Of a stretch of 64,000 nt of DNA, positions 17,407 to 25,905 are shown piece by piece; position 1 is the stretch's first letter; the number at the start of each line of letters is the position of its first letter. The translations under genes were made by a program, and so were the position numbers. The notes below the pieces were generated by a model. The model worked only from the letters and a program-made list of their open reading frames with translations, was not told where the DNA came from and did no database searches. The DNA is taken from assembly GCA_023434665.1 (NCBI GenBank), contig JAEYSM010000026.1:62001-126000 (forward strand), read 5' to 3'. The stretch is from Bacteroidota bacterium. GTDB taxonomy: Bacteria; Bacteroidota; Bacteroidia; Bacteroidales; Lentimicrobiaceae.

Positions 17407-17853
17407 TTAGATTTTAGTGGCTTGACCTCCGTTGGATTCAATTGCTTTAGCAGCACTAGCTGAAAAAGCATGAGCTTTAACTTCTACTTTAGCAGTAAAT
17501 TCGCCTCTGCCAAGAATCTTGATTCTGTCATTCTTTGAAGCTATACCATTTTCGATGAAAGTTTCCATATCGATCACTTCCAGGTTTTGTGATGTAACTA
17601 AAGCCTGAAGAACATCAAGGTTTATACTGCGATATTCCACGCGATTGATGTTTCTGAAGCCATATTTAGGCAAACGTCTGTAAATTGGCATTTGTCCACC
17701 CTCAAAACCTACTTTTCTGCTATAACCTGACCTTGACTTTGCTCCTTTATGACCACGTGTGGATGTACCTCCGCGACCTGAACCCTGCCCACGTCCGATT
17801 CTTTTTGCATTCTTAGTTGAACCTGCAGCTGGTTTAAGATTACTTAAATCCAT
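17407..17853 (-). CDS. rplO: 50S ribosomal protein L15
   Basis: L15 is a late-assembly 23S rRNA-binding protein with a Gly/Arg-rich extended N-terminus; here GRGQGSGRGGTSTRGHKG is followed by GYSRKVGFEGGQMPIYRRLP. The 148-residue length is normal. It lies between rpmD and secY. Confidence 0.97.
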   Translation of the reverse strand: MDLSNLKPAAGSTKNAKRIGRGQGSGRGGTSTRGHKGAKSRSGYSRKVGFEGGQMPIYRRLPKYGFRNINRVEYRSINLDVLQALVTSQNLEVIDMETFIENGIASKNDRIKILGRGEFTAKVEVKAHAFSASAAKAIESNGGQATKI

Positions 17854-17882
17854 AATATCTTTTCCGTTAACTTAGTTGTAAA

Positions 17883-18062
17883 TTAAATTTCTTCCACTTT
17901 AAGTAAGTGATTGATCTTAGCAATCATTCCCTCAATCTGGGGAGTTGCAACCACTTCAATAGGACGGCCCATTCTCGAAATACCTAAAGCTTTCAAGGTT
18001 CTTTTCTGACGTTCGGGCTGTTTTATACCACTCTTAATCTGTGTTACTCTCAATTTTTTCAT
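17883..18062 (-). CDS. rpmD: 50S ribosomal protein L30
   Basis: A 59-residue protein translated by hand from the gap between rpsE and rplO. It begins MKKLRVTQIKSGIKQPERQK and contains LKALGISRMGRPIEVVATPQ, the compact L30 core that binds 23S rRNA. Spacing is 24 bp to rpsE and 29 bp to rplO, the canonical order. Confidence 0.96.
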   Translation of the reverse strand: MKKLRVTQIKSGIKQPERQKRTLKALGISRMGRPIEVVATPQIEGMIAKINHLLKVEEI

Positions 18063-18086
18063 GTTGGTACTTTTTAAACGGTCATA

Positions 18087-18605
18087 TTAACCATTGAATA
18101 CTTTATTAAGATCAACACCTCGAAGTTGAGCTACTGAATAAGCATCACGCAAACTAACGAGGGCATCTATGGTAGCTTTAACAACACTGTGTGGGTTAGA
18201 TGAACCTTTAGATTTTGCTAATACGTCAGTAACACCAACACTTTCCAAAACAGCACGCATAGCACCACCTGCGATAACACCGGTACCAGGAGTAGCTGGT
18301 TTAATAAACACTAAAGCTCCACCATATTTTCCCAATTGTTCATGTGGGATTGTACCTTTTAATACAGGCACTTTTACGAGGTTTTTCTTAGCATCATCAA
18401 CTCCCTTTGCGATTGCGGCAGTTACTTCCTTAGCCTTGCCAAGACCGTAACCAACAACACCGTTTTCATTTCCTACGACTACGATGGCTGAGAAGCTGAA
18501 AGTCCTACCTCCCTTGGTTACCTTAGTAACCCTCTGAATGCTTACCAGGCGGTCTTTAAATTCTATCTCGCTGGATTTTACTCTCTTAATATTTGTGTTT
18601 GCCAT
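18087..18605 (-). CDS. rpsE: 30S ribosomal protein S5
   Basis: S5 lies at the mRNA entry site and affects decoding accuracy. The N-terminal dsRBD-like domain is DRLVSIQRVTKVTKGGRTF, followed by GYGLGKAKEV and the C-terminal domain with GGAMRAVLESVGVTD. It has the usual length, 172 residues. Confidence 0.97.
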   Translation of the reverse strand: MANTNIKRVKSSEIEFKDRLVSIQRVTKVTKGGRTFSFSAIVVVGNENGVVGYGLGKAKEVTAAIAKGVDDAKKNLVKVPVLKGTIPHEQLGKYGGALVFIKPATPGTGVIAGGAMRAVLESVGVTDVLAKSKGSSNPHSVVKATIDALVSLRDAYSVAQLRGVDLNKVFNG

Positions 18606-18610
18606 TTGCG

Positions 18611-18973
18611 TTAAAATTTAAGGCCTCCTTCTCTGGCCGCTTCAGCTAATGATTTAATTCTACCATGGTACAAATATCCGTTGCGGTCAAATACCACTTT
18701 TTCTATTCCGGCTTCTATTGCTTTCTGAGCAATTAACTGACCAACCAGCTTAGCCTGCTCGATTTTAGCAACGGTGTTTCCTGATATTTCAGGAGCGAGT
18801 GACGATGCTGAAACAATAGTCCTTCCTTCCAGATCATTTATAATCTGTGCATAGATCTGTTTATTGCTTCTGAACACTGTCAACCTTGGCTGCTCAGGAG
18901 TGCCGTTTACTACTTTACGGATTCTGAGTTTTATCCTGTGCCTTCTGTATTCTTTTCTGTTCTTAATAGCCAT
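18611..18973 (-). CDS. rplR: 50S ribosomal protein L18
   Basis: L18 binds 5S rRNA together with L5 and L25. The 120-residue protein has a basic N-terminus (KNRKEYRRHRIKLRIRK), the block PRLTVFRSNKQIYAQII and the C-terminal FDRNGYLYHGRIKSLAEAAR. It lies 5 bp before rpsE. Confidence 0.97.
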   Translation of the reverse strand: MAIKNRKEYRRHRIKLRIRKVVNGTPEQPRLTVFRSNKQIYAQIINDLEGRTIVSASSLAPEISGNTVAKIEQAKLVGQLIAQKAIEAGIEKVVFDRNGYLYHGRIKSLAEAAREGGLKF

Positions 18974-19023
18974 CCTGCGTTAAGGAATTTTTGTCCCGGT
19001 TTCCCGGAACGGGTTATTTAATA

Positions 19024-19581
19024 TTATTTATCAGATGCTGATTTTCCTGCTTTCTTCTTAACTACCTCTCCCATAAATCGAATACCTTTTCCTTTATATG
19101 GCTCAGGCTTGCGCATCGATCTGATTTTGGCAGCTACTTGTCCAATTAATTGCTTATCAAATGATGTAAGCGTAATTGTAGGATTTTTTCCCCTCTCTGC
19201 AGCTGCTGTTACTGTAACTTCAGCTGGCATTTCAAAAAAGATAGCGTGTGAATATCCCAAAGCTAATTCAAGCACATTATTATTAACGGTTGCTTTGTAA
19301 CCCACACCTACTAATTCCTGAGTGATTGAAAAACCTTCAGATACACCTTTAACCATGTTGGCAACTAAAGAACGATATAAACCATGTTTTGATCTTATAT
19401 CCTGTTCTTCATTAGCTCTGATCAGAGTAAGGTGGTTATCTTCCACTTTCAGTTCAATATTTTTATCTACCTGCTGTGTAAGTGTTCCTAGCTTGCCTTT
19501 TACAGAGATCACATTATCATCTGTTATTGTTATCTGAACTCCGGCAGGGATAACGATTGGCATTTTTCCAATTCTTGACAT
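19024..19581 (-). CDS. rplF: 50S ribosomal protein L6
   Basis: L6 lies near the sarcin-ricin loop and helps factor binding. It begins MSRIGKMPIVIPAGVQ and has the C-terminal signature PEPYKGKGIRFMGEVVKKKAGK. Length 185 is typical; two repeated L6 domains span about residues 11-80 and 90-165. Confidence 0.97.
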   Translation of the reverse strand: MSRIGKMPIVIPAGVQITITDDNVISVKGKLGTLTQQVDKNIELKVEDNHLTLIRANEEQDIRSKHGLYRSLVANMVKGVSEGFSITQELVGVGYKATVNNNVLELALGYSHAIFFEMPAEVTVTAAAERGKNPTITLTSFDKQLIGQVAAKIRSMRKPEPYKGKGIRFMGEVVKKKAGKSASDK

Positions 19582-19598
19582 CGTACGTTCTCCTATGA

Positions 19599-19997
19599 TT
19601 AGCTAATGTAACATAAAACCTCGCCACCAATATGAAGCGTCTTGGCTTCCTTGTCGGTCATTAACCCACGGCTGGTTGATAATATAGCGATTCCTAGTCC
19701 GTTTAATACACGTGGAAGATTATCAGTTCCAGCATAGCGACGTAATCCAGGCTTGCTAACTCTTTCAAGTTTGCTGATTGCCGGTACTTTAGTGACAGGG
19801 TGATATTTCAAAGCTATCTTAATGGTTCCGGGGAAGTTTTCATCCTCAAACTTATAGTTTAATATATAACCCTTATCAAAGAGTATCTTGGTGATCTCCT
19901 TCTTAATGTTTGAAGAAGGAATTTCCACGATACGGTGGTTAGCCATCACGGCGTTCCTCAACCGGGTCAGGTAATCTGCAATAGGATCTGTTACCAT
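19599..19997 (-). CDS. rpsH: 30S ribosomal protein S8
   Basis: S8 binds helix 21 of 16S rRNA and is the classical repressor of the spc operon in enterobacteria; whether that holds here is unknown. The sequence starts MVTDPIADYLTRLRNAV and ends with ILSTSRGLMTDKEAKTLHIGGEVLCYIS, including the RNA-contacting S-T-S-x-G motif. Length 132. Confidence 0.97.
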   Translation of the reverse strand: MVTDPIADYLTRLRNAVMANHRIVEIPSSNIKKEITKILFDKGYILNYKFEDENFPGTIKIALKYHPVTKVPAISKLERVSKPGLRRYAGTDNLPRVLNGLGIAILSTSRGLMTDKEAKTLHIGGEVLCYIS

Positions 19998-20035
19998 TTT
20001 ATCCTCTAATATTATTGTTGTTATAATTTTATTTC

Positions 20036-20305
20036 TTACCAGCTGGCTTTCTTAATTCCTGGTATTGTTCCATTAAGAGCCATGAACCTAAAGTTAATAC
20101 GCGATATACCGAACTGACGCATATATCCTTTCGGGCGACCTGTCATTTTGCAACGATTATGCAGGCGGACAGGCGATGAGTTTTTCGGAAGTTTCTGTAA
20201 TCCGATAAAGTCACCAGCAGCTTTCAGTTCTGCACGTTTTGCAGCATACTTGGCAACAAGACGTTCTCTTTTACGTTCTCTTGCTTTGATAGATTCTTTT
20301 GCCAT
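20036..20305 (-). CDS. rpsN: 30S ribosomal protein S14, zinc-free form
   Basis: The 89-residue protein starts MAKESIKARERKRERL. A longer frame opens 12 codons upstream, but it would overlap the end of rplE and adds non-conserved residues, so I start at 20305, 1 bp past the rplE stop. The long form without a CxxC pair identifies the zinc-independent S14 type. The block LPKNSSPVRLHNRCKMTGRP and the end GIKKASW are family hallmarks. Confidence 0.96.
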   Translation of the reverse strand: MAKESIKARERKRERLVAKYAAKRAELKAAGDFIGLQKLPKNSSPVRLHNRCKMTGRPKGYMRQFGISRINFRFMALNGTIPGIKKASW

Positions 20306-20306
20306 A

Positions 20307-20867
20307 CTATTGTTTATTCTGATTTTTAAAAGGTAAACCAAATTCTTTCATAAGTGCAAAGCATTCCTGATCATTACGGGCAGTGGTTACGAATGTAATA
20401 TCCATTCCATTAATCTTTGCCACTTTATCCATCTGGATTTCAGGGAATATGATTTGTTCGGTTACACCAAGCGTATAATTACCACGGCCATCGAAACCTT
20501 TTTCATTAATTCCACGGAAGTCTCTTATACGAGGAATTGCTACAGATACTAACCTGTCGAGGAATTCATACATACGGTTTCCACGAAGGGTAACTCTAAC
20601 ACCGATAGGCATGCCACGGCGAAGTTTGAAGTTAGAAATGTCTTTCTTTGATTTGGTTGCAACTGCTCTCTGGCCAGTGATCGAAGTCAGTTCATTAACT
20701 CCTGCATCAATAAGCTTTTTGTCAGCGATTGCTGTTCCTAAACCTTGGTTAACACAGATTTTAGTTAATCTGGGAACCTCCATTATAGTTTTATACTTGA
20801 ATTGTTCGGTTAATGCCGGAACAATTTCCTTAGTATATTTATCTTTTAAGCGTGGTGAATAGTTCAT
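20307..20867 (-). CDS. rplE: 50S ribosomal protein L5
   Basis: L5 binds 5S rRNA and contacts P-site tRNA. The 186-residue protein has PRLTKICVNQGLG near residue 34, RRGMPIGVRVTLRG in the middle and the C-terminal DITFVTTARNDQECFALMK. Its start shares one base with the rplX stop (TAATG), indicating coupled translation. Confidence 0.97.
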   Translation of the reverse strand: MNYSPRLKDKYTKEIVPALTEQFKYKTIMEVPRLTKICVNQGLGTAIADKKLIDAGVNELTSITGQRAVATKSKKDISNFKLRRGMPIGVRVTLRGNRMYEFLDRLVSVAIPRIRDFRGINEKGFDGRGNYTLGVTEQIIFPEIQMDKVAKINGMDITFVTTARNDQECFALMKEFGLPFKNQNKQ

Positions 20868-21190
20868 TACTTAATTACCTCCCCAGACTTTTTTGAATAA
20901 CGTACTGATTTATTGGTTTTAGCATCTTGCTTGCGGCCTACTCTTGTAGGTTTTCCGCTATTATCAACCACCATTAGATTGGAGATATGTATACCGGCTT
21001 CTTTTTTTACGATACCGCCCTGAGTATTTTTTGCATTAGGCTTGGTACTTTTCGACATCAGGTTAACTCCCTCAACAATAGCATACAATTTTTCTGTATC
21101 TACTTCAAGGACTTTACCTTGTTTGCCTTTTGAGTCACCGGCTATAACCTTCACGGTGTCGCCTTTTTTTATATTCAACTTTGTGCTCAT
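20867..21190 (-). CDS. rplX: 50S ribosomal protein L24
   Basis: An assembly-initiator protein of the large subunit. The KOW domain is visible at residues 8-34 (KKGDTVKVIAGDSKGKQGKV), and the central GGIVKKEAGIHISNLM block matches the family. It is 107 residues long, with coupled translation into rplE. Confidence 0.97.
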   Translation of the reverse strand: MSTKLNIKKGDTVKVIAGDSKGKQGKVLEVDTEKLYAIVEGVNLMSKSTKPNAKNTQGGIVKKEAGIHISNLMVVDNSGKPTRVGRKQDAKTNKSVRYSKKSGEVIK

Positions 21191-21204
21191 AGTTTGATGG
21201 TCAA

Positions 21205-21573
21205 TTAAAGCACCTCGGGTGCTAATGAAACAATCTTCATGTATTGCTTTTCGCGAAGTTCACGGGCAACTGGTCCAAAGATACGAGTTCCTGACATTTC
21301 ACCTGCATTATTCAGCAATACTACTGCATTGTCGTCAAATCGGATATAAGATCCATCGTTACGACGAATTTCTTTCTTGGTTCTAACCACCACAGCTTTA
21401 GCTACAGTACCTTTTTTAATGTTTCCTGAAGGAAGTGCATTTTTAACGGTAACTACTATTTTATCGCCAATGGAGGCATATTTTTTGCGGGTTCCACCCA
21501 GTACCCGGATGCACAGAACTTCTTTAGCTCCGCTGTTATCAGCAACCGTAAGACGTGATTCCTGTTGTATCAT
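21205..21573 (-). CDS. rplN: 50S ribosomal protein L14
   Basis: L14 lies at the subunit interface and is the RsfS silencing-factor docking site. It begins MIQQESRLTVADNSGAKEV and has RRNDGSYIRFDDNAVVLLN and GTRIFGPVARELR. The length of 122 residues is standard. Confidence 0.98.
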   Translation of the reverse strand: MIQQESRLTVADNSGAKEVLCIRVLGGTRKKYASIGDKIVVTVKNALPSGNIKKGTVAKAVVVRTKKEIRRNDGSYIRFDDNAVVLLNNAGEMSGTRIFGPVARELREKQYMKIVSLAPEVL

Positions 21574-21575
21574 AA

Positions 21576-21833
21576 TTACTTAGCTCTTTCAATTATTTCA
21601 ACTAATCTCCAGCATTTATTCTTGCTCAGGGGACGTGTTTCGGCTATACGAACAGTGTCGCCAATATTGCAGTCGTTTTTATCATCATGTGCAGCAAATC
21701 GTGTAGTTTTCTTTACGAATTTGCCATACTTAGCGTGTTTTTCGCGACGCTCTACCCGAACGGTGATGGTTTTCTGCATTTTGTTACTAACCACAACACC
21801 AATTCTCTCTTTTCTAAGATTTCTTGTTTCCAT
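21576..21833 (-). CDS. rpsQ: 30S ribosomal protein S17
   Basis: An OB-fold primary 16S rRNA-binding protein of 85 residues. It has RKERIGVVVSNKMQKTITV and the C-terminal GDTVRIAETRPLSKNKCWRL signature. It lies 2 bp before rplN and 15 bp after rpmC. Confidence 0.97.
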   Translation of the reverse strand: METRNLRKERIGVVVSNKMQKTITVRVERREKHAKYGKFVKKTTRFAAHDDKNDCNIGDTVRIAETRPLSKNKCWRLVEIIERAK

Positions 21834-21848
21834 AGATCTTTCTCCCGG

Positions 21849-22079
21849 TTATTTATTTACAGTAGCTGTTGATTGAGCCTGAGCTGCTTCATTTACATTG
21901 CGCTTGTGCAATTCTGTAAGCATCCGGGCGACTGTTCTACGGTAAGCTTTTATCTTATTAGGATTCTCAAGAGGAGACACAGCATGATTGAGCCTAAGCT
22001 TATCGAGCTGTTTGCGTTGTTCTTCGAGCCGCTCTATGAGCTCGGCTTTTGAAAGCTCTCTAATGACTTCTTGTTTCAT
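21849..22079 (-). CDS. rpmC: 50S ribosomal protein L29
   Basis: L29 lies beside the exit tunnel and helps dock trigger factor and SRP. The two-helix core is ELSKAELIERLEEQRKQLDK and the KIKAYRRTVARMLTEL helix. At 76 residues it has a short Ala/Thr-rich tail of about ten residues beyond the usual end. Confidence 0.95.
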   Translation of the reverse strand: MKQEVIRELSKAELIERLEEQRKQLDKLRLNHAVSPLENPNKIKAYRRTVARMLTELHKRNVNEAAQAQSTATVNK

Positions 22080-22087
22080 TGTTTGCT

Positions 22088-22516
22088 TTATATTGATTCT
22101 TCTTCGTAATCTCTTCTTACAATAAATTTGGTAGCTACCGGTAATTTCTGAGCAGCCAAACGCAATGCTTCTTTTGCTACTTCTACAGGTACTCCTTCTG
22201 CTTCAAATAATATACGTCCTGGGCTTACGCGTGCAACGAAATATTCGGGTGCACCTTTACCTTTACCCATACGCACTTCGGCAGGTTTCTTAGTTACTGG
22301 TTTGTCCGGAAAAATGCGGATCCATATCTGTCCTTCACGTTTCATGTGACGGCTAACCGCCTGACGTGCTGCCTCTATCTGTCTGCCGGTTATCCAGGCT
22401 TCCTCCAGGGTCTTGATACCGAAAGATCCGAATGAAAGTTCTGCTCCACGTTTTGTGTTGCCTTTCATTTTGCCTTTCTGCATCTTCCTGTACTTAGTTT
22501 TCTTTGGCTGTAACAT
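22088..22516 (-). CDS. rplP: 50S ribosomal protein L16
   Basis: L16 organises the A-site region of 23S rRNA. It begins MLQPKKTKYRKMQKGKMKG and has ITGRQIEAARQAVSRHMKR and RMGKGKGAPEYFVARV. The 142-residue length is normal. The family carries an Arg hydroxylated by YcfD in some bacteria; that modification is not inferred here. Confidence 0.97.
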   Translation of the reverse strand: MLQPKKTKYRKMQKGKMKGNTKRGAELSFGSFGIKTLEEAWITGRQIEAARQAVSRHMKREGQIWIRIFPDKPVTKKPAEVRMGKGKGAPEYFVARVSPGRILFEAEGVPVEVAKEALRLAAQKLPVATKFIVRRDYEEESI

Positions 22517-22559
22517 TATTACAAAATATTGATCGGATTGTTACTTTATTCTTTTCTGT

Positions 22560-23339
22560 TTACTTTTTCGAACGATCTCTTCCGCCTTCACGGTTACCAC
22601 CGCTTCTTCCACCACGTGGGGGTCTGCCACCTTCACGACGTTGACCCATTGGTTTATCTCCACGTCCTGTTCCAGCTACATTGGGACTTTCTACACTTGG
22701 CACCAGGTCAGGTTTTCCATAAATCTCGCCTTTGCAGATCCATACTTTTATTCCTATACGGCCATAAGTAGTATGTGCTTCAGCTAAAGCGTAATCGATA
22801 TCAGCTCTGAGAGTATGCAGTGGGGTACGTCCTTCTTTTATCATCTCGCGGCGTGCCATTTCAGCTCCTGCCAATCGACCTGATATATGAACCTTTATTC
22901 CTTCTGCTCCAATACGCATGGTTCCAGCTATAGCGGTCTTGATGGCCCTGCGGTATGAAATACGACCTTCAATCTGGCGGGCTATTGTATTAGCTACGAT
23001 AACTGCATCCATTTCAGGACGTTTAATCTCTGAGATGTTGATTTGAATCTCTTTTTTAGTGATCTTTTTCAACTCCTCTTTGAGCTTATCTACTTCCTGA
23101 CCACCTTTTCCAATGATGATTCCCGGGCGGGCAGTGTGTATGGTTACGGTAACCAGCTTGAGGGTGCGTTCAATAACGATTTTTGAAACACCAGCTTTTG
23201 ACAAACGAGCATTCAGATAGTTACGAATCTGATCGTCTTCAACCAGTTTATTCTCGAAACTTCTTCCACCATACCAGTTGGAGTCCCATCCCCTGATGAT
23301 GCCTAACCTGTTACCTATTGGATTTGTTTTTTGTCCCAT
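22560..23339 (-). CDS. rpsC: 30S ribosomal protein S3
   Basis: S3 forms part of the mRNA entry helicase. It begins MGQKTNPIGNRLGIIRGWDS; the KH domain GXXG is seen in ARPGIIIGKGGQEVDKL near residue 75, and the C-terminal domain has GAEMARREMIKEGRTPLHTL. At 259 residues it is longer than the E. coli protein because of a Gly/Arg-rich tail from about residue 225. Confidence 0.97.
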   Translation of the reverse strand: MGQKTNPIGNRLGIIRGWDSNWYGGRSFENKLVEDDQIRNYLNARLSKAGVSKIVIERTLKLVTVTIHTARPGIIIGKGGQEVDKLKEELKKITKKEIQINISEIKRPEMDAVIVANTIARQIEGRISYRRAIKTAIAGTMRIGAEGIKVHISGRLAGAEMARREMIKEGRTPLHTLRADIDYALAEAHTTYGRIGIKVWICKGEIYGKPDLVPSVESPNVAGTGRGDKPMGQRREGGRPPRGGRSGGNREGGRDRSKK

Positions 23340-23388
23340 TCAACAAAATATTATTTAGTTGTTTAAAGCCTGCTTTGCAGAAATTCTT

Positions 23389-23790
23389 TTATTCGGTTAC
23401 TCTGTTTTCAATTACTATTGATACATGATTTGAGCGCTTACGGATACGATGTGCTCTTCCCTGAGGAGCTGTCCTGATCCTCTTAAGTGAACGACCTCCA
23501 TCAACACCAATCGTTTTTATATACAAATTAGCATTTTCCATACGAGTGCCTTCATTTTTTGCCTGCCAATTAGCAAGTGCTGAAAGAACAAGTTTATGAA
23601 GACGCTTGCTGGCTTCCTGAGGTGCATGATGCAATACATTGAGAGCTTGTTCAACTTTCATTCCGCGCACCATATCAGCAACAAGGCGCATCTTGCGGGG
23701 TGAAGTAGGAACATTGTTTAACTTTGCAAATGTTTCCTTCTTCTTAGCCTCTTTGATCATCTCGGCTCTATTGTGTTTACGTGATCCCAT
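23389..23790 (-). CDS. rplV: 50S ribosomal protein L22
   Basis: L22 lines the exit tunnel and is the site of some macrolide-resistance mutations. The core starts at NNVPTSPRKMRLVADMVRG (about residue 25), after an N-terminal Lys-rich extension of about 20 residues relative to E. coli. The tunnel hairpin RSLKRIRTAPQGRAHRIRKR is intact, without the deletions known from resistant strains. Length 133. Confidence 0.97.
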   Translation of the reverse strand: MGSRKHNRAEMIKEAKKKETFAKLNNVPTSPRKMRLVADMVRGMKVEQALNVLHHAPQEASKRLHKLVLSALANWQAKNEGTRMENANLYIKTIGVDGGRSLKRIRTAPQGRAHRIRKRSNHVSIVIENRVTE

Positions 23791-23805
23791 CGGTTTGTTC
23801 TTTCT

Positions 23806-24084
23806 TTATTTTTTACCTTTATCTTTACTACCGGCGTGGCCTCTAAATATACGGGTGGGAGAAAACTCACCAAATTTGTGACCTACCATGTTTTCAGTTA
23901 CATATACAGGTATGAATTTGTTACCATTATGCACTGCTACTGTTTGCCCAACAAAATCAGGAGATATCATTGATGCACGTGACCAGGTTTTAATAACAAC
24001 CTTCTTATTGGAAGCAACTGCATCCAATACTTTTTTCTCAAGTTTATAGTCTATATAAGGACCTTTTTTTAATGAACGGCTCAT
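23806..24084 (-). CDS. rpsS: 30S ribosomal protein S19
   Basis: S19 lies in the head of the small subunit with S13. It begins MSRSLKKGPYIDYKLEKKV and has the signature KTWSRASMISPDFVGQTVAV and GHKFGEFSPTRIFRGHAG. Length 92. Confidence 0.98.
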   Translation of the reverse strand: MSRSLKKGPYIDYKLEKKVLDAVASNKKVVIKTWSRASMISPDFVGQTVAVHNGNKFIPVYVTENMVGHKFGEFSPTRIFRGHAGSKDKGKK

Positions 24085-24107
24085 ATTAAAATGCTGTTTT
24101 TGATCAA

Positions 24108-24932
24108 TTATTTCTTCCTTCTTTCAATAATATACTTACTGGAAGCTTTCTTTGGATAACGAGTTTTGTAACCCTTTGCAGGAATACCCTTGCGGGATCT
24201 TGGATGTCCTCCGGTAGCTCTTCCTTCACCACCACCCATTGGGTGATCAACTGGATTCATTACAACTGCACGAGTACGTGGGCGGCGTCCAAACCAGCGA
24301 GTACGACCTGCTTTTCCAGATACTTCAAGGTTATGTTCAGTATTTGAAACCATACCGATAGTAGCCTTACATGTCTGTAAAATCATTCGGGTTTCACCGG
24401 AAGGCAATTTAATAATTGCAAATTTGCCGTCACGTGACATCAGTTGGGCTGATGAACCGGCACTACGTGCCATCTTTGCACCTTGACCAGGACGCAGTTC
24501 AATATTATGAATAACAGTTCCAAAAGGAATTTCACTTAAATAAAGTGTGTTTCCAATTTCTGGTTGTGCACCTTTTCCTGATAATAACTGCTGACCAACT
24601 TTTAAACCATTTGGAGCAACTATATATCTTTTTTCGCCATCAGCGTAGAATAACAAGGCTATTCTGGCAGTGCGGTTTGGATCGTATTCAATGCTCTGAA
24701 CGGTAGCAGGGATATTTTCCTTGTCGCGTTTAAAGTCGATAATACGATATTTCTGTTTGTGTCCGCCACCTAGCGACCTAACGGTCATTTTACCATTATT
24801 ATTTCTTCCTCCCGTTCTCTTCTGAGATACCAAAAGGCTCTTCTCCGGACTGGTGGCTGTTATGTCATCCAGGGCGCTAATCAGTTTGAAGCGCTGACTT
24901 GAAGTGGTCGGTTTGAATTTCTTTAAAGCCAT
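24108..24932 (-). CDS. rplB: 50S ribosomal protein L2
   Basis: L2 is needed for subunit association and peptidyl-transferase activity. It starts MALKKFKPTTSSQRFK. The peptidyl-transferase-linked His is in the block MNPVDHPMGGGEGRATGGHP near residue 228, and the basic C-terminus RKGIPAKGYKTRYPKK is normal. Length 274. Confidence 0.98.
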   Translation of the reverse strand: MALKKFKPTTSSQRFKLISALDDITATSPEKSLLVSQKRTGGRNNNGKMTVRSLGGGHKQKYRIIDFKRDKENIPATVQSIEYDPNRTARIALLFYADGEKRYIVAPNGLKVGQQLLSGKGAQPEIGNTLYLSEIPFGTVIHNIELRPGQGAKMARSAGSSAQLMSRDGKFAIIKLPSGETRMILQTCKATIGMVSNTEHNLEVSGKAGRTRWFGRRPRTRAVVMNPVDHPMGGGEGRATGGHPRSRKGIPAKGYKTRYPKKASSKYIIERRKK

Positions 24933-24937
24933 TATCT

Positions 24938-25228
24938 TTAAATATTGCTATAAAAATCAATTGTTTCACCTTCAGCTAATGTTATGATAGCTTTTTTGTA
25001 TGAACCTGAGGTTCCTCTTACTATACCAGTCTTGGTATAACGGCTTTTTGATTTGCCAGGGTAGTTCATAGTTTTTACTTCTCTAACATCAACTCCGTAT
25101 AATTCCTCAACTGCCTTTTTTATCTGCAGTTTGTTTGAGTCCTTCTTTACGATGAACCCATAACGGTGGAGTTTATCACCCAAGGCTGTCATCTTTTCCG
25201 TAACTACCGGCTTAATTATGATTCCCAT
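24938..25228 (-). CDS. rplW: 50S ribosomal protein L23
   Basis: L23 forms the exit-site docking platform for trigger factor and SRP. It begins MGIIIKPVVTEKMTALG and has GFIVKKDSNKLQIKKAVEEL followed by VREVKTMNYPGK. Length 96, normal. It lies 5 bp before rplB. Confidence 0.97.
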   Translation of the reverse strand: MGIIIKPVVTEKMTALGDKLHRYGFIVKKDSNKLQIKKAVEELYGVDVREVKTMNYPGKSKSRYTKTGIVRGTSGSYKKAIITLAEGETIDFYSNI

Positions 25229-25275
25229 CGTTCTTTCTATTAATGGTTGTTAATCTCAGCGCTCTTGGCGGTGAA

Positions 25276-25905
25276 TTAATTTTGAAAAACTTTTTCTATT
25301 TCTGCAACCGATCCTTCGAGAATGATCAGATTATTAGCACGAAGAATTTCGTATGTGTTTATGTCAGAGGCTCTTAAGACTCTTGCCTGCTTTAGATTAC
25401 GAGCCGACAAATATATTGCTTTATTGCTCTCACTCAACACAACTAAAATCTTTTTGCCATTGAGTTTCAAGTTCTCAAGAATTTCAAGAAACTGTTTTGT
25501 CTTTGGCTTTTCAATGTTTAAATCTTCCAGAACAACGATGCTATTATTTTTGGCTTTATAGCTTAATGCTGAAATACGTGCCAATTGTTTCAATTTATGA
25601 TTAAGCTTGAAGCTATAATCTCTTGGTCGGGGACCAAATACTCTTGCTCCGCCTCTCATCAAAGGAGATTTAATACTTCCTGCTCTTGCACCACCAGTTC
25701 CTTTTTGTTTCTTCAACTTACGGGTACTTCCCGAAACAGTCGACTTTTCTTTTGAACTGTGGGTTCCCTGTCGTTGGTTAGCAAGATACTGCTTTGCGTC
25801 AAGATAGATGGCATGGTCGTTGGGTTCGATATTATAGATCGAATCGCTTAGGGTAACTGTCCTGGCAGTCTTTTCCCCTTTTATATTATAAACTTCTAGC
25901 TCCAT
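25276..25905 (-). CDS. rplD: 50S ribosomal protein L4
   Basis: L4 lines the exit tunnel with L22 and in E. coli also represses the S10 operon. It has the conserved loop RKLKKQKGTGGARAGSIKSP (about residues 62-81) and GGARVFGPRPRDYSFKLN. Its start overlaps the end of rplC by 10 bp. Length 209. Confidence 0.97.
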   Translation of the reverse strand: MELEVYNIKGEKTARTVTLSDSIYNIEPNDHAIYLDAKQYLANQRQGTHSSKEKSTVSGSTRKLKKQKGTGGARAGSIKSPLMRGGARVFGPRPRDYSFKLNHKLKQLARISALSYKAKNNSIVVLEDLNIEKPKTKQFLEILENLKLNGKKILVVLSESNKAIYLSARNLKQARVLRASDINTYEILRANNLIILEGSVAEIEKVFQN